Notes: a model not told the origin generated them from the letters alone. DNA of 64,000 nt from Hanleya hanleyi (GCA_036873755.1 JAVTVY010020453.1:1-64000); one strand, 5' to 3'. Shown: positions 1 through 12,179, numbered from the stretch's first letter. Program-made: numbers and translations.

Positions 1-894
1 GTGTCATTCCAGTGCAAAACTACATTGATGCCATTAGTGGCATCCGATTGGAAAATTTAAGAAAAACAAGCCAAGAATGACATGCCAAGCTTTGACACAA
101 CTTTTTTTTACATTCTACGATTAAAACAAAATAAAAATTGAGTTTTATCATTTTTTTGATGAAAAAGGCAAAGAAATTGAGTTGCATCATTTTTTAGATG
201 AAAAACCCCAAAAATTGAGTTTAGTGACATCAATATGCGCGCAAAAAAATTGAGTTTTACAATATTTGAAATTGAGTAGATGAAAATTTTTTGTCTGAAA
301 AAAACCCTGGTTATGTATTCATATATTCTACATGGCAGAGTGTCATCTTGCTGCATGCCTTAGTTGTATTACACTTTGCAATCAGTGGACAAGGTACCTT
401 GAAGATGTGTATTGCGCAGATTGAAATTGGCACATATCGGCCTGCTCACATGACAACTTCTTTAGTCCAGTCCCCACAAACAATGTCAGCTGGCAAACTT
501 TGACCTCTGACAAATATTTTTTGCTCACACCACTGCACTGTTGGATTGGCCAGATTATGTTTGTGTTAAAAACTCATCTCAACCGATCAAAGTGTGGCGG
601 ACAGGCTAATATACCAGCAAAGCTTTATATTATCCACAGTTTTTGCAGGATATTGTTCTTACACATGAAATCTACACTGTTTCTGTCGGACCATCTTGAG
701 ATCATCTTTGAGTAGTCCAATTCTGGAAACTTTCTGTAGAATCTTTGGTTGCAAGGTGAATTGCTATTTTATAATGGCCATTTCAGAATTGGCATTTATG
801 ATTTTTCTGATGTAGCAAAATTTTCCGTTTTGTTGATAATTAATAATTTTCAAAAATCTACATTAATTTTTTCACCGAATTGACAAATTTCCAG
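1..894. other. Upstream intron or flank of the RGG-rich gene
   Basis: AT-rich sequence with several homopolymer T runs and no convincing coding stretch. The open frames are short and overlap on both strands. It ends in a pyrimidine-rich tract and the acceptor 'tttccag' at 888-894, so at least its right end is intron. Earlier exons of the downstream gene are not visible here and probably lie left of the window. Confidence 0.5.
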
Positions 895-3045
895 GAGATG
901 ATTCGAGGGCGAGGCCGAGGTGGGTTTGGTGGGGGATTTGATCGAGGTCGAGGCGGATTCAGGGGGCGGAAAGAAGGTGGATTCTTCACACCCCCAGGAA
1001 ACTACGGTCGACGAGAAGAAAGTGAGTTGATGAGTGCACTTGTGTTGTCCTCTACTGCATGCCAGTTGATTTTTTTTTCAATTTGATTGTCCAGGAGTTG
1101 TACTGTTGTATGTTCATCCACAAAATGAGTGAGCAATGTATAGCATGCTACATGTATGTCTTCAAATATTTTGAATCAAATTTTGAATTGCTCCATTCTT
1201 AGTCACAGTTTATACACTACATGTATCTTCAAAAGCCTGGAAAACGACCATTTAGAATTCAAGGCCATCGAAAGCCTTGGAAAAAAACAAAACAAGAAAA
1301 CTTGTCAAGATGCTCTTTGGTTCGCTGGAAGATGGATAAAAGGCTTTGTAATTTTATTGTGATGAATGCTTTGTCACATATTTGCACGCTGGCTGTGCAT
1401 AGCAGCAGCGAGCTCAGTACAATAATTTGCCGTACATTTTCTTTCAGATTACTTCCAAGGCAATCAACGGGGTGGGAGAGGTGGAAGGCCTAACTTTACT
1501 AGTCCTAAGTCATTCATTAGAGGAGGAGGGTAAGACTCGTATATCTGTTCACACCAATAACACTGGGAAGAGGTATGGTAGCCATTCGTGTCTGTTGAAA
1601 ATGAAAAACTCTGGGAAAGCTAGCACCTTTGACAAAACTATTTTATTTCACATAAAATTTTGTGGAAAAACATTCTGCTTCCAGTGTTATTGTATATTCT
1701 CAGTTACAACATACTTCGTATGCTTTATAATAACCAATCAAACTTTACTAATCAGCACTTTTCAAATAGGATCAGATCTCATCATGGAGTTTTCAAGATT
1801 AATACGAGTGCTCATACACCCCCATGGGTTCATTCACCCCCATGGGTTAGTTTATAGAGATAGGGAGATCGCGTGCCCTTTCTATACTACTCATCGCACT
1901 CTAGTCATCGCGCATGCGCAGTCGACCCATTCTACTGTAGGGTGCAACCCTGGCCCATGGAATCGCAGGTAGCGAAAACCTCGGGTCTCTCGCCCCACCC
2001 TATCCCGCGCCACACCTATAGGGATAGGGAGATCGCATGCCCTTTCTATACTACTCATCGCGCACTACTCATCGCGCATGCGCAGTTGACCCATTCTGCT
2101 GTAGGGTGTAAGCCTGGCCCATGGAATCTCAGGTAGTGAAAACCCCAGGTCTCTCACCCCACCCTATCCCGCGCCACACCTATGCGACCTGCTGTGCAGT
2201 GAGTAAAGTGGAGGAGGAGGAGGCGGTGGAGTAGGACACGCCACGGATTATAATAGGGAGATAAGCCAATTTAGACTCAATGCTTCATGGGATGAATATA
2301 TATGTGCTAGAAGTCCCTTTATTGATTAAAAATACTTCAGCAATTGGCTTTTTTCCAATAGGCCTGCTTATTGAATGTTCTGATTCTGTATCAAATCTGA
2401 TATATCAAACCTTTCTCCTATTGAATTTTCTACGTTTGCAGTCATGATAATTGGTCTGGCTCAGGTGACCGTCGAGGAGGAATAGGGGGTGGGAGAGACA
2501 ATCGCTTCACTCCCCGAGGTGGACGAGGGGGATACTGGGTGGGACCCAAAGGAAATAAGGAGGATAACAAGTGAGTACCTTAATAAATCTCTGTTTGTTG
2601 ATCGTGAAACTACATGAACATATGGCTTTGTGAACTCTCGATTGGTGTGTTTCTCGATCGATCAGTTTTACAGGAAAAGTTATTACAACATTTTGGGTTC
2701 AAATGTAATTGCATTCAAGCTGTCAGAAGTTGATTCAACACTTTGGGTTTAAATTTGATTTCATTCAAGCTGTCAACCTCTTGTACAGGTTTACAGATGT
2801 ATAAAATGTTTATTTACTTGTATAATGAATACTTTTTTCAGTGATTATTCCAATATCACAATGACTTTTGTTACCCCTTTGCCAATATGAACACAACTGG
2901 TTAGTTTTACTGGAAGCTGTTTAAATTGCCTTCACACATTGTCACATGTTTTGTTTTTGACAGATTCACTCCGCCAGGTGGGTTTGGTTTTCGGGGCCGC
3001 AGAGATCAAGGTCAAGGACGCCATTTCAGGTCCTTCACTAGATGA
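895..3045 (+). CDS. RGG/RG-rich RNA-binding-type protein, last four coding exons (5' partial)
   Basis: Four exons with consistent GT-AG borders and phases: 895-1021, 1448-1529, 2442-2570 and 2964-3045 (stop TGA 3043-3045). Acceptors are tttccag, ctttcag, gtttgcag and gacag; donors are gtgagt, gtaaga and gtgagt. Joined, they encode about 140 residues of arginine/glycine repeats (RGRGRGGFGGG, RGGRGGR, GRGGY) with a recurring FTP motif (FFTPPG, RFTPRG, KFTPPG), ending GQGRHFRSFTR. RGG tails bind RNA and are usual arginine-methylation targets in GAR1, fibrillarin, FAM98 and similar nuclear proteins. Only the low-complexity C-terminus is seen, so the family cannot be chosen; the ending is loosely like FAM98 but this is weak. 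Every intron carries repeats, including the 450-bp dimer in intron 2. This is one of two well-supported host genes in the window. Confidence 0.82.
1804..2252 (+). repeat. 450-bp dimeric repeat element, copy E1
   Basis: The element starts with two copies of 'cacccccatgggtt' and then has two tandem units of 164 bp starting near 1853 and 2017. Each contains a GCGCATGCGC palindrome and ends 'ctatcccgcgccacacc'. It closes with a GGA-rich stretch and 'ccacggattata'. The same 450 bp occurs inverted at 49981-50438, which fixes both borders. Open frames through it are products of the duplicated unit, not genes. It has no terminal inverted repeat or poly-A. It lies inside intron 2 of the RGG gene. Confidence 0.85.
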
Positions 3046-3400
3046 ATACTGTTATGCCATAAGTTTGATGTCAAGGTCAATGTAAATGGTCAAACTTTCA
3101 AAATGAAAAGTAGAACCGTATTATCTGTTTTCTATGTAAAGGTTTTACTTTTCAATTACCACCATTTTTGTCATGTTCGAAGAACTTTCGTGAAACAGTC
3201 TATCCCTTATTCTTCTCAATTAATGTTGTTCTGTATGCAGCAGAATGGTCCTTTTTCAGACTTGTTTTATTTGAAAGATTTTGATAAATTGTTCAGGGAA
3301 GAATTGTGGTCCATTATTGACAGTGTCACTATGTTCACTGCACCGCCATATCATTTTTCAGAATGAACCTCAATTTTGAATAAACGAGAATACCCCATAA
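3046..3400 (+). terminator. 3' UTR and poly-A signal of the RGG gene
   Basis: The stop codon is followed by about 330 bp of AT-rich non-coding sequence and a canonical AATAAA at 3379-3384. Cleavage would be expected 10-30 bases later. No competing signal closer to the stop was seen. Confidence 0.65.
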
Positions 3401-3656
3401 AAATGTGCTCCGTTTTGTCTCAAACTATTGAAAGTGGATGTCAGAATTTCCTAATTTTCATGCATGTGTATTTGCACACAGGAGAGGTTTCCATGATATT
3501 AAAAAAATCCCACAAACACAGAAACCTGACTGTGTGGAATTTGTACTTTTGTGTATATGTTCAAAGGACTAGACCAGATAATTCTGAATATTAATCTTTT
3601 TTTTTCTTTCTTTTTATACGGCTGCCCAAAAGGCGGACGTATTATGTGATGGCGGT

Positions 3657-3692
3657 TTCCGTCCGTCCGTCCGTCCGTCCGTCCGTCTGTCC
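3657..3692 (+). repeat. (GTCC)n microsatellite
   Basis: About nine GTCC units with one GTCT variant. It marks the left end of a mollusc-type repeat that continues into the 'aggtcaaggtcac' minisatellite. Confidence 0.9.
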
Positions 3693-3739
3693 GGTTCTCA
3701 TGTCCGGTCTATATCTGGGACAGTTTCCTATCCACAGCT

Positions 3740-4615
3740 TCAATTTTTGGTGAGTGGATACCCTACGGGGAGACGATGTGTCGCGTACCAAAATGAAGGT
3801 CGAGGTCACAGGTCAAAGGTCACTGGCCTAAAAAACAGGAAATCACTGAAGTGTTCGTGTCCGGTCTATATCTGTGAACATTTTCTATCCACAGTTGCAA
3901 TTTTTTGTGAGTGGATACACCAGGTGGAGACGATGTGTCGCGTACCAAAATTGAGGTCGAGGTCAGAGGTCAAAGGTCACTTGCCAAAAATCAGGAAATC
4001 ATTGATCGTTGACAGTTTTCTATCTACAGTTCTAATTTTTGGTGAGTGGATGCCCTAGGGGGGGAACGATGTGTTGCATATTAAATGTAGGTCAAGGTCA
4101 GAGGTAAAGAGGTCAGTGTGATTGAAAAATCAGGAAATCGTTAAAAATTTCTAATTTTTTGTGAGTGGATTCAATAGGCGGAAATGAAGTGATGTATACC
4201 AAAAATTAGGTCAAGGTCAAAGGTCACTGACCCCAAAATTAGGATATTATTGAAAAATAACATTGTTTTGTGTCAGTAGATACATTAGGGGGACACAATG
4301 TGTCACATACCAAAATGTAGGTCAAGGTCAAAGTTCAAGGTCACTGACCCCAAAATCGTGAAATTGTTAAAAATCATGATTTTTTGTGTCCATTGAGAAA
4401 TTGAGGGGAGACTGTTTGTCATGTACCAAAATTTAGGCCAAGGTCAAAGGTCAAGGTCACTGTGACCCCAAAATCAGGAAATCATTAAAAATCATGATTT
4501 TTTGTGTGCATTGATAGATTGAGGGAAGACGATGTGTTGTGTACCAAAATTGAGGTCAAGGTCAAAGGTCAAGGTCACTGTGACCCCAAAATCAAGAAAT
4601 TATTAAAAGTCACAT
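3740..4615 (+). repeat. Degenerate minisatellite, roughly 115-125-bp unit
   Basis: About seven diverged tandem units. Each has 'ttttgtgagtggata' or a variant, then 'gacgatgtgtcgcgtaccaaaat', then 'aggtcaaggtcaaaggtcac', then 'aaaatcaggaaatcatt'. Later units become more AT-rich and lose the gtgagtgg block. Short ORFs here are repeat artefacts. Confidence 0.85.
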
Positions 4616-6914
4616 TTTCATATGCCTGTCGAAGACGAGGTCGTGTAATGAGATGTTGCGTTCTGTCCATTCATCCATTAACATTTGTTGTCCATGCGAT
4701 AGCTCTAGTTTCAAGGTATGGATTGGCACCAAACTTTGAGTATACCTTACTCGCATGGCAAAGTGGAGCCATACATATGAGATCAATTTGTCAAAGGTCT
4801 AGGTCGCAGTCCCCCAAAACTGAATCAAGCTTAGCTGACTAAATGTGTTGGAATATTGTTGGAATATTTGAAGTTCTTTTCCCTGCATTTATATGGTATT
4901 GTCCTGTGGAGTTGTCTCCCATGTTTGAAACAGCTACATTAAGTTAAACTGTTGTGAAATAAAAACCATACATTTACTAATTTAACGGGAAGAGGAGTCC
5001 TTTATGAACTTCACACCTGTTTATTAACTCAAGAACAAAGGTTTCACTTTCTTCTTCCTTCATGAAAAATTCTCTCGTCTGAAAGGAATCCATTTGCAGG
5101 AAAACTACTATTTTCTTGTGTTTGACTATTGTCGATTTCAGTGTGGGATATGTGAGCTCTCAGCTCTTGCTTCAAGGTCAACTAGTTACCAAGAGTAAGC
5201 TCATTTTAGTTTATCATTCAATATAAGATGTGATATATGTTACATTCTTATAGCAAAACATTGTAGACCGTTCTCTGGATTGCTAGATCAATTGGAATCA
5301 AGGCTATTAAACAACCTTGAAATTTGAACCAATGTAACTCCAGATATACGGGCGTATATTGAAGCCCCTTGGGCTCTTGTTTTCGTTTAGAATTATTGTT
5401 TGGCAAAAAATAGTCATCACTTTTAAGATGGAAATGATGTTCTCATTTTCAGACCTGAAGGAGGTCATTAGATTAAAATAATCATGTGGAGTTGAAAAAA
5501 CAATCCATAGCCATTTGGATACATAATCTCGAAACAACTGATTTGTAAACTGACACGTAACATTTTTGTCAATTTTCAAAGAACAATGAAAATCATTTGT
5601 ATCATCCATCCATAGCAGTCATACATACTTGAAAATAGATGTGAAGAAATCATCATTTGTTGGACAAAGTATTCACTTCATTGTAAGATATTTATATGCA
5701 TTTCTCTGATCATCTGATCTGTAAAGCAGGTTGAAAGTATACAAACAGCGGTAAGCTAGGCCAAACCAATTTGACTTTTTCTTTCACGATTTTCACGGGG
5801 CGATTTAGTCCCGTAGGGACTAATGGTCCTGTATTGTAGTCATGAAAAACTTGAGCACATTTGTTACCATTGCCAGGGTGACTGGTTGTTTATTTAACTG
5901 CTTTAGGCTTTGAGAGGAAGAGCAGAAGAAAAGAGTCCTCAAGTTATTCAGCTACTGCAGATAGTTTGGTCAACTATTTTTGCTAGATTTTGTTTCACCT
6001 GGTCTATATTAATGAAGTTAAATATTTTCTGCTATTCTTATATATGTTCATATGTCATTTTCACAGAGATTTCCTGCTTTAGAGCATGAATACAAAATGG
6101 ATACTATTCAGAGGTTGACTTGGAGTGTTTTCCTGAAAGGATGTCATAAATCACTGGTTGATAAAAACTTTAGTTAGAACACTTAACAAATACAGAAGAA
6201 AATAGTTTAAGGCAGACTTATCATATGTTTGCCATGTTGGCAAGAAATTCTAATTTTCTAGGCTTCCTTTCTTGCAGAAATTATATACACGGTATGTAAC
6301 TTTTGAACTGTCACACAAACATCCCCTCCACCAGACCCTCTATACCATTCAGAGCATAGTCACATGTATGACACATGCATGACCTAGGTCAATGGCTTGG
6401 TTCACTTAGCTGATAGGGTTACTTGATAGGGTCAAACTCCAACCTTTAGATAGCATGCAGTGCTATACATGTAAAAGTCTGCATACAACCATTGTCAGAA
6501 TTTGTAACCTTCCAAACTATAGGGGTGAACCTAGTACCTTATCGAGAGAAATGTGTGAGACTACAAATTGTATGGCTCTTCGCCATGGGGACTGAACATC
6601 AAAGAGTTAGTGAAATTATTCCAACAGCCTATTTTACATTTAAATAGCCCTGTTTCAGTGCCTAAGGCTCTAGTTTTTTCTCCGGGTTGGAGGTGATAAT
6701 AAAAACAAGAATAAAACTCAACGTTTGAAGTTCACCCCTTTCTTTCTGTGGTTAGATGAGTGGAAACTCATCTGATCCAGTCCATAATGTCAAATAATAT
6801 TGCTGCCTATTTTGAACAAAAACAAAATCTGGTGAAACAAAAAATAAAATTTGTGTGCCCTAAATGTGAATGATGCAAGTGGTGGACTTGGAATTTGTAC
6901 TTCCCAGGTTGGAA
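4616..6914. other. Gene-free spacer
   Basis: The first 230 bp continue the minisatellite-type repeat in decayed form. The rest is AT-rich with no open frame that looks protein-like on either strand. A perfect 8-bp hairpin (TTAGTCCC gta GGGACTAA) sits at 5805-5823. Nothing else was recognised. Confidence 0.6.
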
Positions 6915-7030
6915 AATGACTTTTTAGCCAGAGTTAATCAAGAGTAAATACAAAAATGCAGCTAATCAAGAGTAAATACAAAAATGCAGCTTAGCCAGAG
7001 TTACAATAAGAGAAAATACAAAAATGCAGC
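6915..7030 (+). repeat. Short imperfect tandem repeat
   Basis: 'ttagccagagtta' and 'agtaaatacaaaaatgcagc' alternate three times with small differences. No further structure is seen to 8010 apart from two short antisense-overlapping frames at 7024-7346 that I do not recognise. Confidence 0.7.
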
Positions 7031-8009
7031 TAAAATTCATTGAAATATGGAGACGTTGTGCTATGTTGTTACTTTACTACATACTGTGCATAAACATAGA
7101 GCAACCAGTGCAAATATTAGAATATATGCTAACGAGAGTCTGGCAAGTACATTATTTCTACGCATTTGTGGCATGCTTAACTGGTGCTACTGGCCTTTCT
7201 AGATGTTGTATTCTTTTTTTCAAAGTGCTAAATAAGTCCGCTAGGCAAATTGCTGGCATCCTCCTTTGCATTTTCAAACTACGCAGTATTTCAGTAAATT
7301 CCTGTATTTGAGAGCTTGACATTTTGTTGGCCAATGCCCTGCACACTTTCCATAGTCTGATTTTGACAGTTCCTATATGTGAAACGATCCTATTGAGCTG
7401 TATACTGGTACATTTGTATTTGGAACATATTATCCTCTTTACCCCTCAGCCAGTTTTAGCCTAAGTGGTATTGCGATGATATGTCCATCTGTTTGTCCAT
7501 TGTCAGCATTAACACAGTAGCTGTGGAAGGATTATAACCAGCCTTTCCAAACTTGTACCACATATGCAGCTGATGATGGACTAGATATTGAACTGACCAT
7601 TCAAATGACCCAAGAAGTTAACACCTCACACACATGAATCCGGAATTCAGTGTGCAATTATTTTCATGTACTATTGTAGTATGGAATTTCAGTTCATTTT
7701 TATTTCATCACAACATTGTGCAATGAATTGAATATGTACAATTGTATAAATGCAACTTATGTGGAATTTTAGGTAAATAAAAGAGAATTTGTTTATACAA
7801 CACTTATGATATTCTATCATATGTTCAAGTGTCATTTTCTCAGATTTTTTCTTTCGGAGCATTAATACCATTCTGGGTGTTTTTTGCAGATAGTCATAAA
7901 TCTCTCGTCATCAAAAATCTTTTTGGTACACTTCATGACTACCACTCCTATCGGAGGATTATGTAGCAATGTTCGAAGGCTGTGTTAAACAACCTACAGA
8001 TCCGATATT

Positions 8010-8200
8010 CAATATTCAGCCATCATCCATAAAGATCCTCCGCATCTTTAATCAAAATACGTGTTTCGTGTGTGAGTTGGCATCAATTCCAAATATGTAC
8101 GAGGTAATAATAATAAAAAGATGAGGGTTTCCTAAAAGAGTGAAGCAGTTAATCGTTCTCAATGATGTCGGCAAGACATGATGATGTTCTTCACATAAAA
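8010..8200 (-). mobile_element. Old, decayed T-family tail
   Basis: Read on the minus strand it keeps two blocks of the T-family tail: the equivalent of 'aatgatgccggcaagacatcatg' near 8160-8190 and of 'atggacgacggctg' near 8015-8030. Spacing is disturbed and many bases differ, so this is an older insertion than the other copies. Confidence 0.5.
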
Positions 8201-8377
8201 TCTTCTCAGTGGGGGCCATGCACATTCAGTGACCACCTGGTATGAAAATAACTTATATTTGTCCAATCAATGGCATATTACCTATTTATAGGAAATTGAA
8301 ACCGCTTCGAAATTAACAAAATTAGAATTGCTTTGCTGTAACATGATATAGCACAGCCCATAACCTTTACGAATTTG

Positions 8378-8840
8378 GATAAATAATTATCTACCAGTGA
8401 ATTTTGCTTTGTATTCATAAAAAAATATATACGAAATGGGTTCCATCTTGGTGGATTTGTTGTCAACTGAATCCCAAAAGTCGGAAAGGCCACCTAGTAT
8501 TTCCCCAGGATTCTGGTTCATTGTGATAAAGGCTGCTGAGTAATGTGTCGCTGCTTTTGGCACCTCATCGACAGCTTGGTGTATCCTACAAAGGTAAATG
8601 TCGAGTGTACTGCTGGAGCCGATAATGCACAACCACTCGTCTGTATTCATGTGTTGGATATGTATCGTATCCACTTTGAAGACAAATATTTGCATACCAG
8701 CCATTTATTTCCACCAAAGGGATATTGTCGTCGTCAGAAGTGTAAAACTTCCTGGGGTTCTCGGGTGTGAAAAGTGACTTTCCCAATTCATACCACTTAT
8801 GAAACTGGCCATGGAACAAAAGCCTATTGAAAAATGACAT
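8378..8840 (-). pseudogene. Unrecognised coding relic in two frames
   Basis: Two overlapping minus-strand frames (8586-8840 and 8387-8704) both have balanced, non-repetitive amino-acid composition. The first contains HKWYELGKSLFTPENP and GWYANICLQSGYDTYP; the second contains CRIHQAVDEVPKAATHYS and NPGEILGGLSDFWDSVDN. The second appears to continue the first after a frameshift near 8590. I do not recognise the family. It could be a broken exon or part of a transposon. No splice sites were settled. Confidence 0.35.
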
Positions 8841-9150
8841 TGACCTATTTTTTCGACTTAAAATTACACATTATAGATAGATTTGATGCTATAAAATGCC
8901 ATCTCTTCAAGAATTATAGCTAGTCCTAAATTTACTATTATGGTAGAGAGAAACTTTGTTAAAGGTGATTATAAAGAGCTTGGTAAACCCGAAGAAAGAT
9001 TTATTTGAGATGCCCAATGCTAAGTATATGGACATGGTGATTGCATTCAGAGTATGAATATAGTTTGACAAAGATTGCTTGTGTGACGTAACTGGGGTAC
9101 CTGTGGGGTTCCCAGGTGTGAAAAAGAATAGCACTCAAACATTGTGATAC

Positions 9151-9198
9151 CGGTATGACTGAAATATTGTTGAAAGCGACATATCATATTCACTCGCC
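9151..9198 (+). repeat. SINE 3'-end remnant
   Basis: 'ggtatgactgaaatattgtt' followed by 'gaaagcgac' matches the conserved tail block found at 11238 and 35945, but the simple-repeat end is replaced by a single 'attcactcg'. This type of tail is common in mollusc SINEs. Confidence 0.5.
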
Positions 9199-9402
9199 CA
9201 CTTGTGTTATGTGCCACGAGCTGAAGCCGAACGGTGGTCGAAAACAAAATACCAGATGGTTCAGTTAAAAGATTTTTACATAATTAACCAACCAGAAAAT
9301 AAAATCAGTTGCAAAATGTTGTATAATATGTCACAAGGCCTGGGCTTACTACAATAGCCTAGTGTGACCAAATAGGGTGTGAGTTGTAATAGCGTGGTTG
9401 GG

Positions 9403-9511
9403 CAATCTCAATTAAAATTAAATCCTATCTGCTTCCCCATTTGGATATGTTGCCTACATAGTGGCATATACGATAGGGGAGCATTGATAGGATATTAATT
9501 TATTAAGATTG
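9403..9511. mobile_element. Short MITE with CAATCT...AGATTG inverted ends
   Basis: It begins 'caatctcaattaaaattaaa' and ends 'gatattaatttattaagattg', which are imperfect inverted repeats. The same ends bound a longer 461-bp element at 48720-49180. Both have 'ctgctccccaattcggatatg' or a close variant just inside the left end. It encodes nothing. Confidence 0.6.
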
Positions 9512-9959
9512 CATGGTTATATTCTTCCTGCATAAAACAAACTATTGCAGATAATGAAATTAAATTTTAAACGAGATTACAAACCAGTATAATAATTGTC
9601 TTTATTCTGTGCTACCTAATTTTCGCTTTGGTGGTAAACTTGGCGAATAAATGAAGCAGATGACATCATATTCACATCGATGAAAAAGCTATCGACCATT
9701 TCAAGCACTTGGATTTCCATGAAGCAATTCGAATATTTGCTAAACATAGTATATTCCGATGAGTTGATTTTCCAACTATTTTTCAGAATTGACGAAATTC
9801 AGTTTGCTTACCGTAAACATTTTCTGTCCAGCAATTTACGACCGCACGGAACAGTGCGCCACGACAAAGGAGCAGTTGTTTTCCTTCGCAACGCGGTTCA
9901 TTGGCAAATGCATAGGAAATCAACGTTGGCAGTAGATAATGACTGCTCCACAAACTTTA
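9512..9959. other. Gene-free spacer
   Basis: AT-rich with one 123-codon plus-strand frame (9680-10051) that runs into the following tandem repeat. Its sequence does not resemble a known family. No repeat was recognised. Confidence 0.45.
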
Positions 9960-10880
9960 CGACAAAGATTTTTACCCCTCTGCCATTTTGGCCTCGGGGG
10001 GTATTGTCATCGCCATGTACGTCGATCCGGCTGTCCGTTACAGCATTTTAGGCAAAACCACTTGAGACACAACCACCAAATTTTGAACGCCTATTCATCT
10101 AGTGCTAGGTTCCCCTGGGCCCATATTTTACAGAGTTATGCCCCTTTACAGATATATTAATTTCAATTTGTCCTATATCCTTGAATGTAATCAACTGTAT
10201 CTGCAGAACTGAGTCCGATACAGCTACTATATTTTGGAAACTTATTTATATTGTTGTAATCTAGAAGACAACAAAAAATTACTCGCCTCGGGTCTTATTT
10301 TTCCAGAGTTATGCCCCTTTTCGGGTGCAGTTGTCTCTGATTTTGTGATATATGCTTGAATGTAACCAGTTATATATAATTCACTGTGTTTGGTACAGCT
10401 ACCAAATTGCGAGGAAACTTTTTTATCAAGTTGCAGTCTAGATGCCTACGAAAAAAACAGTTGTCTCGGCCCATATTTTATGAATTTATGCCCCTTTCGG
10501 ATGTAATAATCTCCGATTTTGTGATCTGTAGTTGAATGTACAAGTTATATCTGCAGGTCAGTGTTCGGTACATCTGCTAAATTTTGGAAACTTACTTATC
10601 TAGCTGTATTCTAGAAGCGTACTAAAAAAATCATCGTCTCGGCCCTTATTTTATGGAGTTTTGCCCTGTTTCGGGTGTACTAATCTTGGATATGCTTGAA
10701 TTTAACCAGTTATATCTGAAGAACTCTGTTCAATACAGCTACCAAATTTTGGAAACTTATTCATCTACCTGTATTCTACAAGCCTACACAAAATTATTCG
10801 TCTCCGTCCTTATTTTACAGAGCAGAGTTATGACCCTTTTATGTATTTATCTAGATATGATTTTGTGATATTCTTGAATG
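9960..10880 (+). repeat. Tandem array of ~170-bp units
   Basis: Five units can be followed by the phrase 'tattttacagagttatgcccctttt' or close variants near 10125, 10300, 10475, 10650 and 10820. Each is followed by 'tgtgatat..ttgaatgtaa' and 'ggtacagctaccaaattttggaaactt'. Divergence between units is substantial. A related array is at 16340-16910. Confidence 0.8.
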
Positions 10881-11237
10881 TAGTCGTTATATCTGCAAAA
10901 TTGATGATATTCTCTAAAAAGAACAATTAGGGCCTACATCACCAGAGTCGTTGACAAACCATTCAAAATGTTGCAAAGCTAACACAAGACTGAACGTCTC
11001 ATCTTCAACGGTGGAATATGCCGCTTGATGTTTATTGACTTTCTTGGAGTAATAAGTCACATGGTTGTTTAACCCAGCTTCGTCTTCTCGCAGCGTTCTT
11101 GCCTATATTGCTACCTTGAATGGTTAATAAAAGCGTAGATCTGCCAACACCGGTTCATTGCTTTAATCGCTAAACCTGGTGGAGAATGAAGCGCTTGGTC
11201 AGCATCGGGTCAGCAATACGAATTTGCATTCAATAAA

Positions 11238-11302
11238 TCGTCGCTATATAGCTGAAATATTGCTGAATGCGACGTTAAACCCTAATTCTCTCTCTCTCTC
11301 CT
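11238..11302 (+). repeat. SINE 3' end with (CT)n tail
   Basis: 'cgctatatagctgaaatatt' then 'gctgaatgcgacgttaaacc' followed by (CT)n. The body of the SINE upstream is not clear, so only the conserved end is called. Confidence 0.6.
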
Positions 11303-11748
11303 GCATTCAATAAATACTTAGACCATGAGCTGCATATAGTGAACCCTTTCCAAAATGGTGGTATAGGTAAGAAATACGCTATATCTCGCACAAAACTGCT
11401 ATCAACCACAACATATTTGGTATCAATGGAAAGAATGTACAACCCCTAACTTCCGGTACCATTTTGTATGGAATCAAAACAAAGATGACGTAAAAGTGAC
11501 GTTGTAATGTCAAAATTATAGTTAAAAAGTCATTTTTACCCTACTCAAAAAATCATGTACAAAATCTCACATAATTGCCCAAAATGTGTCCAATTTATCT
11601 TGGATAACGTAGAAATTGTATCGCATGTGCCATCGGATCAAGTTTTGTCTTCATCGAATCATAAAACTTGTCGTCAGAATAAACTGAAAAGCTTTAATTA
11701 TTTTTGAGGAACAAACGTCAAGCACCCTTCAGAGGTGCATGTGTTTAA

Positions 11749-11950
11749 ATTACAAGCGTCTAGTCCGTCATTCATAATCCAGCCGTCGTCCATTAGAGAA
11801 TATCCGCGTCCATAATCCAAAGACCTATTCCATTTTTCATATAACAGTTTTAGCACCAAATTCAAAAAGACAATCATAGTATACATAAACATAGGCTTGT
11901 TTCCTGCAAGAGAGAAGCGGTCAACAGTTTTCAATGATGCCGGCAAGACA
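11749..11950 (-). mobile_element. T-family solo tail, 5'-truncated
   Basis: On the minus strand it runs from 'gtgtcttgccggcatcattg' to 'ctagacgcttgtaat', about 200 bp of the tail seen downstream of the RT copies at 33055, 48559 and 54900. It lacks the three-way-junction block. It keeps the acceptor-like 'cttctctcttgcag' and the open frame that follows. Confidence 0.85.
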
Positions 11951-12024
11951 CCAAAGCCTTTCTTCACTTTGCTCCATTTCATATGTTCGGCATCTATGAA
12001 GGTTACTGCCATCGAACATTACAG

Positions 12025-12179
12025 GCTTAAAACTAAAGTGTTGAAACTTGCTCGTAAAGTGTTGAAATAACCCTTTAAGTGTGTCCACAGGGACAACACT
12101 TCAAGAGCAGTCCCTGTGGACACACTTAAAGGGTTATTTCAACATTTTACGAGTAAGTTTCAACACTTTAGTTTTAAGC
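12025..12179. repeat. Near-perfect 70-bp inverted repeat with 15-nt loop
   Basis: The left arm is 12025-12094, the loop 12095-12109 and the right arm 12110-12179. About 68 of 70 positions pair. The arms begin GCTTAAAAC and close with GTGTCCACAGGGAC. The frame at 12116-12301 runs through one arm and is not a gene. It could be a foldback element or a miRNA-type hairpin locus; 'ttaca' occurs at both outer borders. Confidence 0.9.

Noticed and set aside
1873..2136. 87-codon ORF, equal to 50106-50369 on the minus strand
   Set aside because: It is a reading frame through the duplicated 164-bp repeat; conservation comes from repeat identity.
1853..2180. Hammerhead in the 164-bp unit, minus strand (GCGATGAG ... 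GAAA)
   Set aside because: Positions C3 and U4 are wrong and the bases between cannot form stem II.
3657..4615. CRISPR-like regular array
   Set aside because: Units are degenerate along their full length with no conserved direct repeat and variable spacers; eukaryotic minisatellite.
11698..12012. 104-codon ORF as a host gene
   Set aside because: Its core is the T-family tail frame shared with copies at 48335 and 32948; only the ends are unique.
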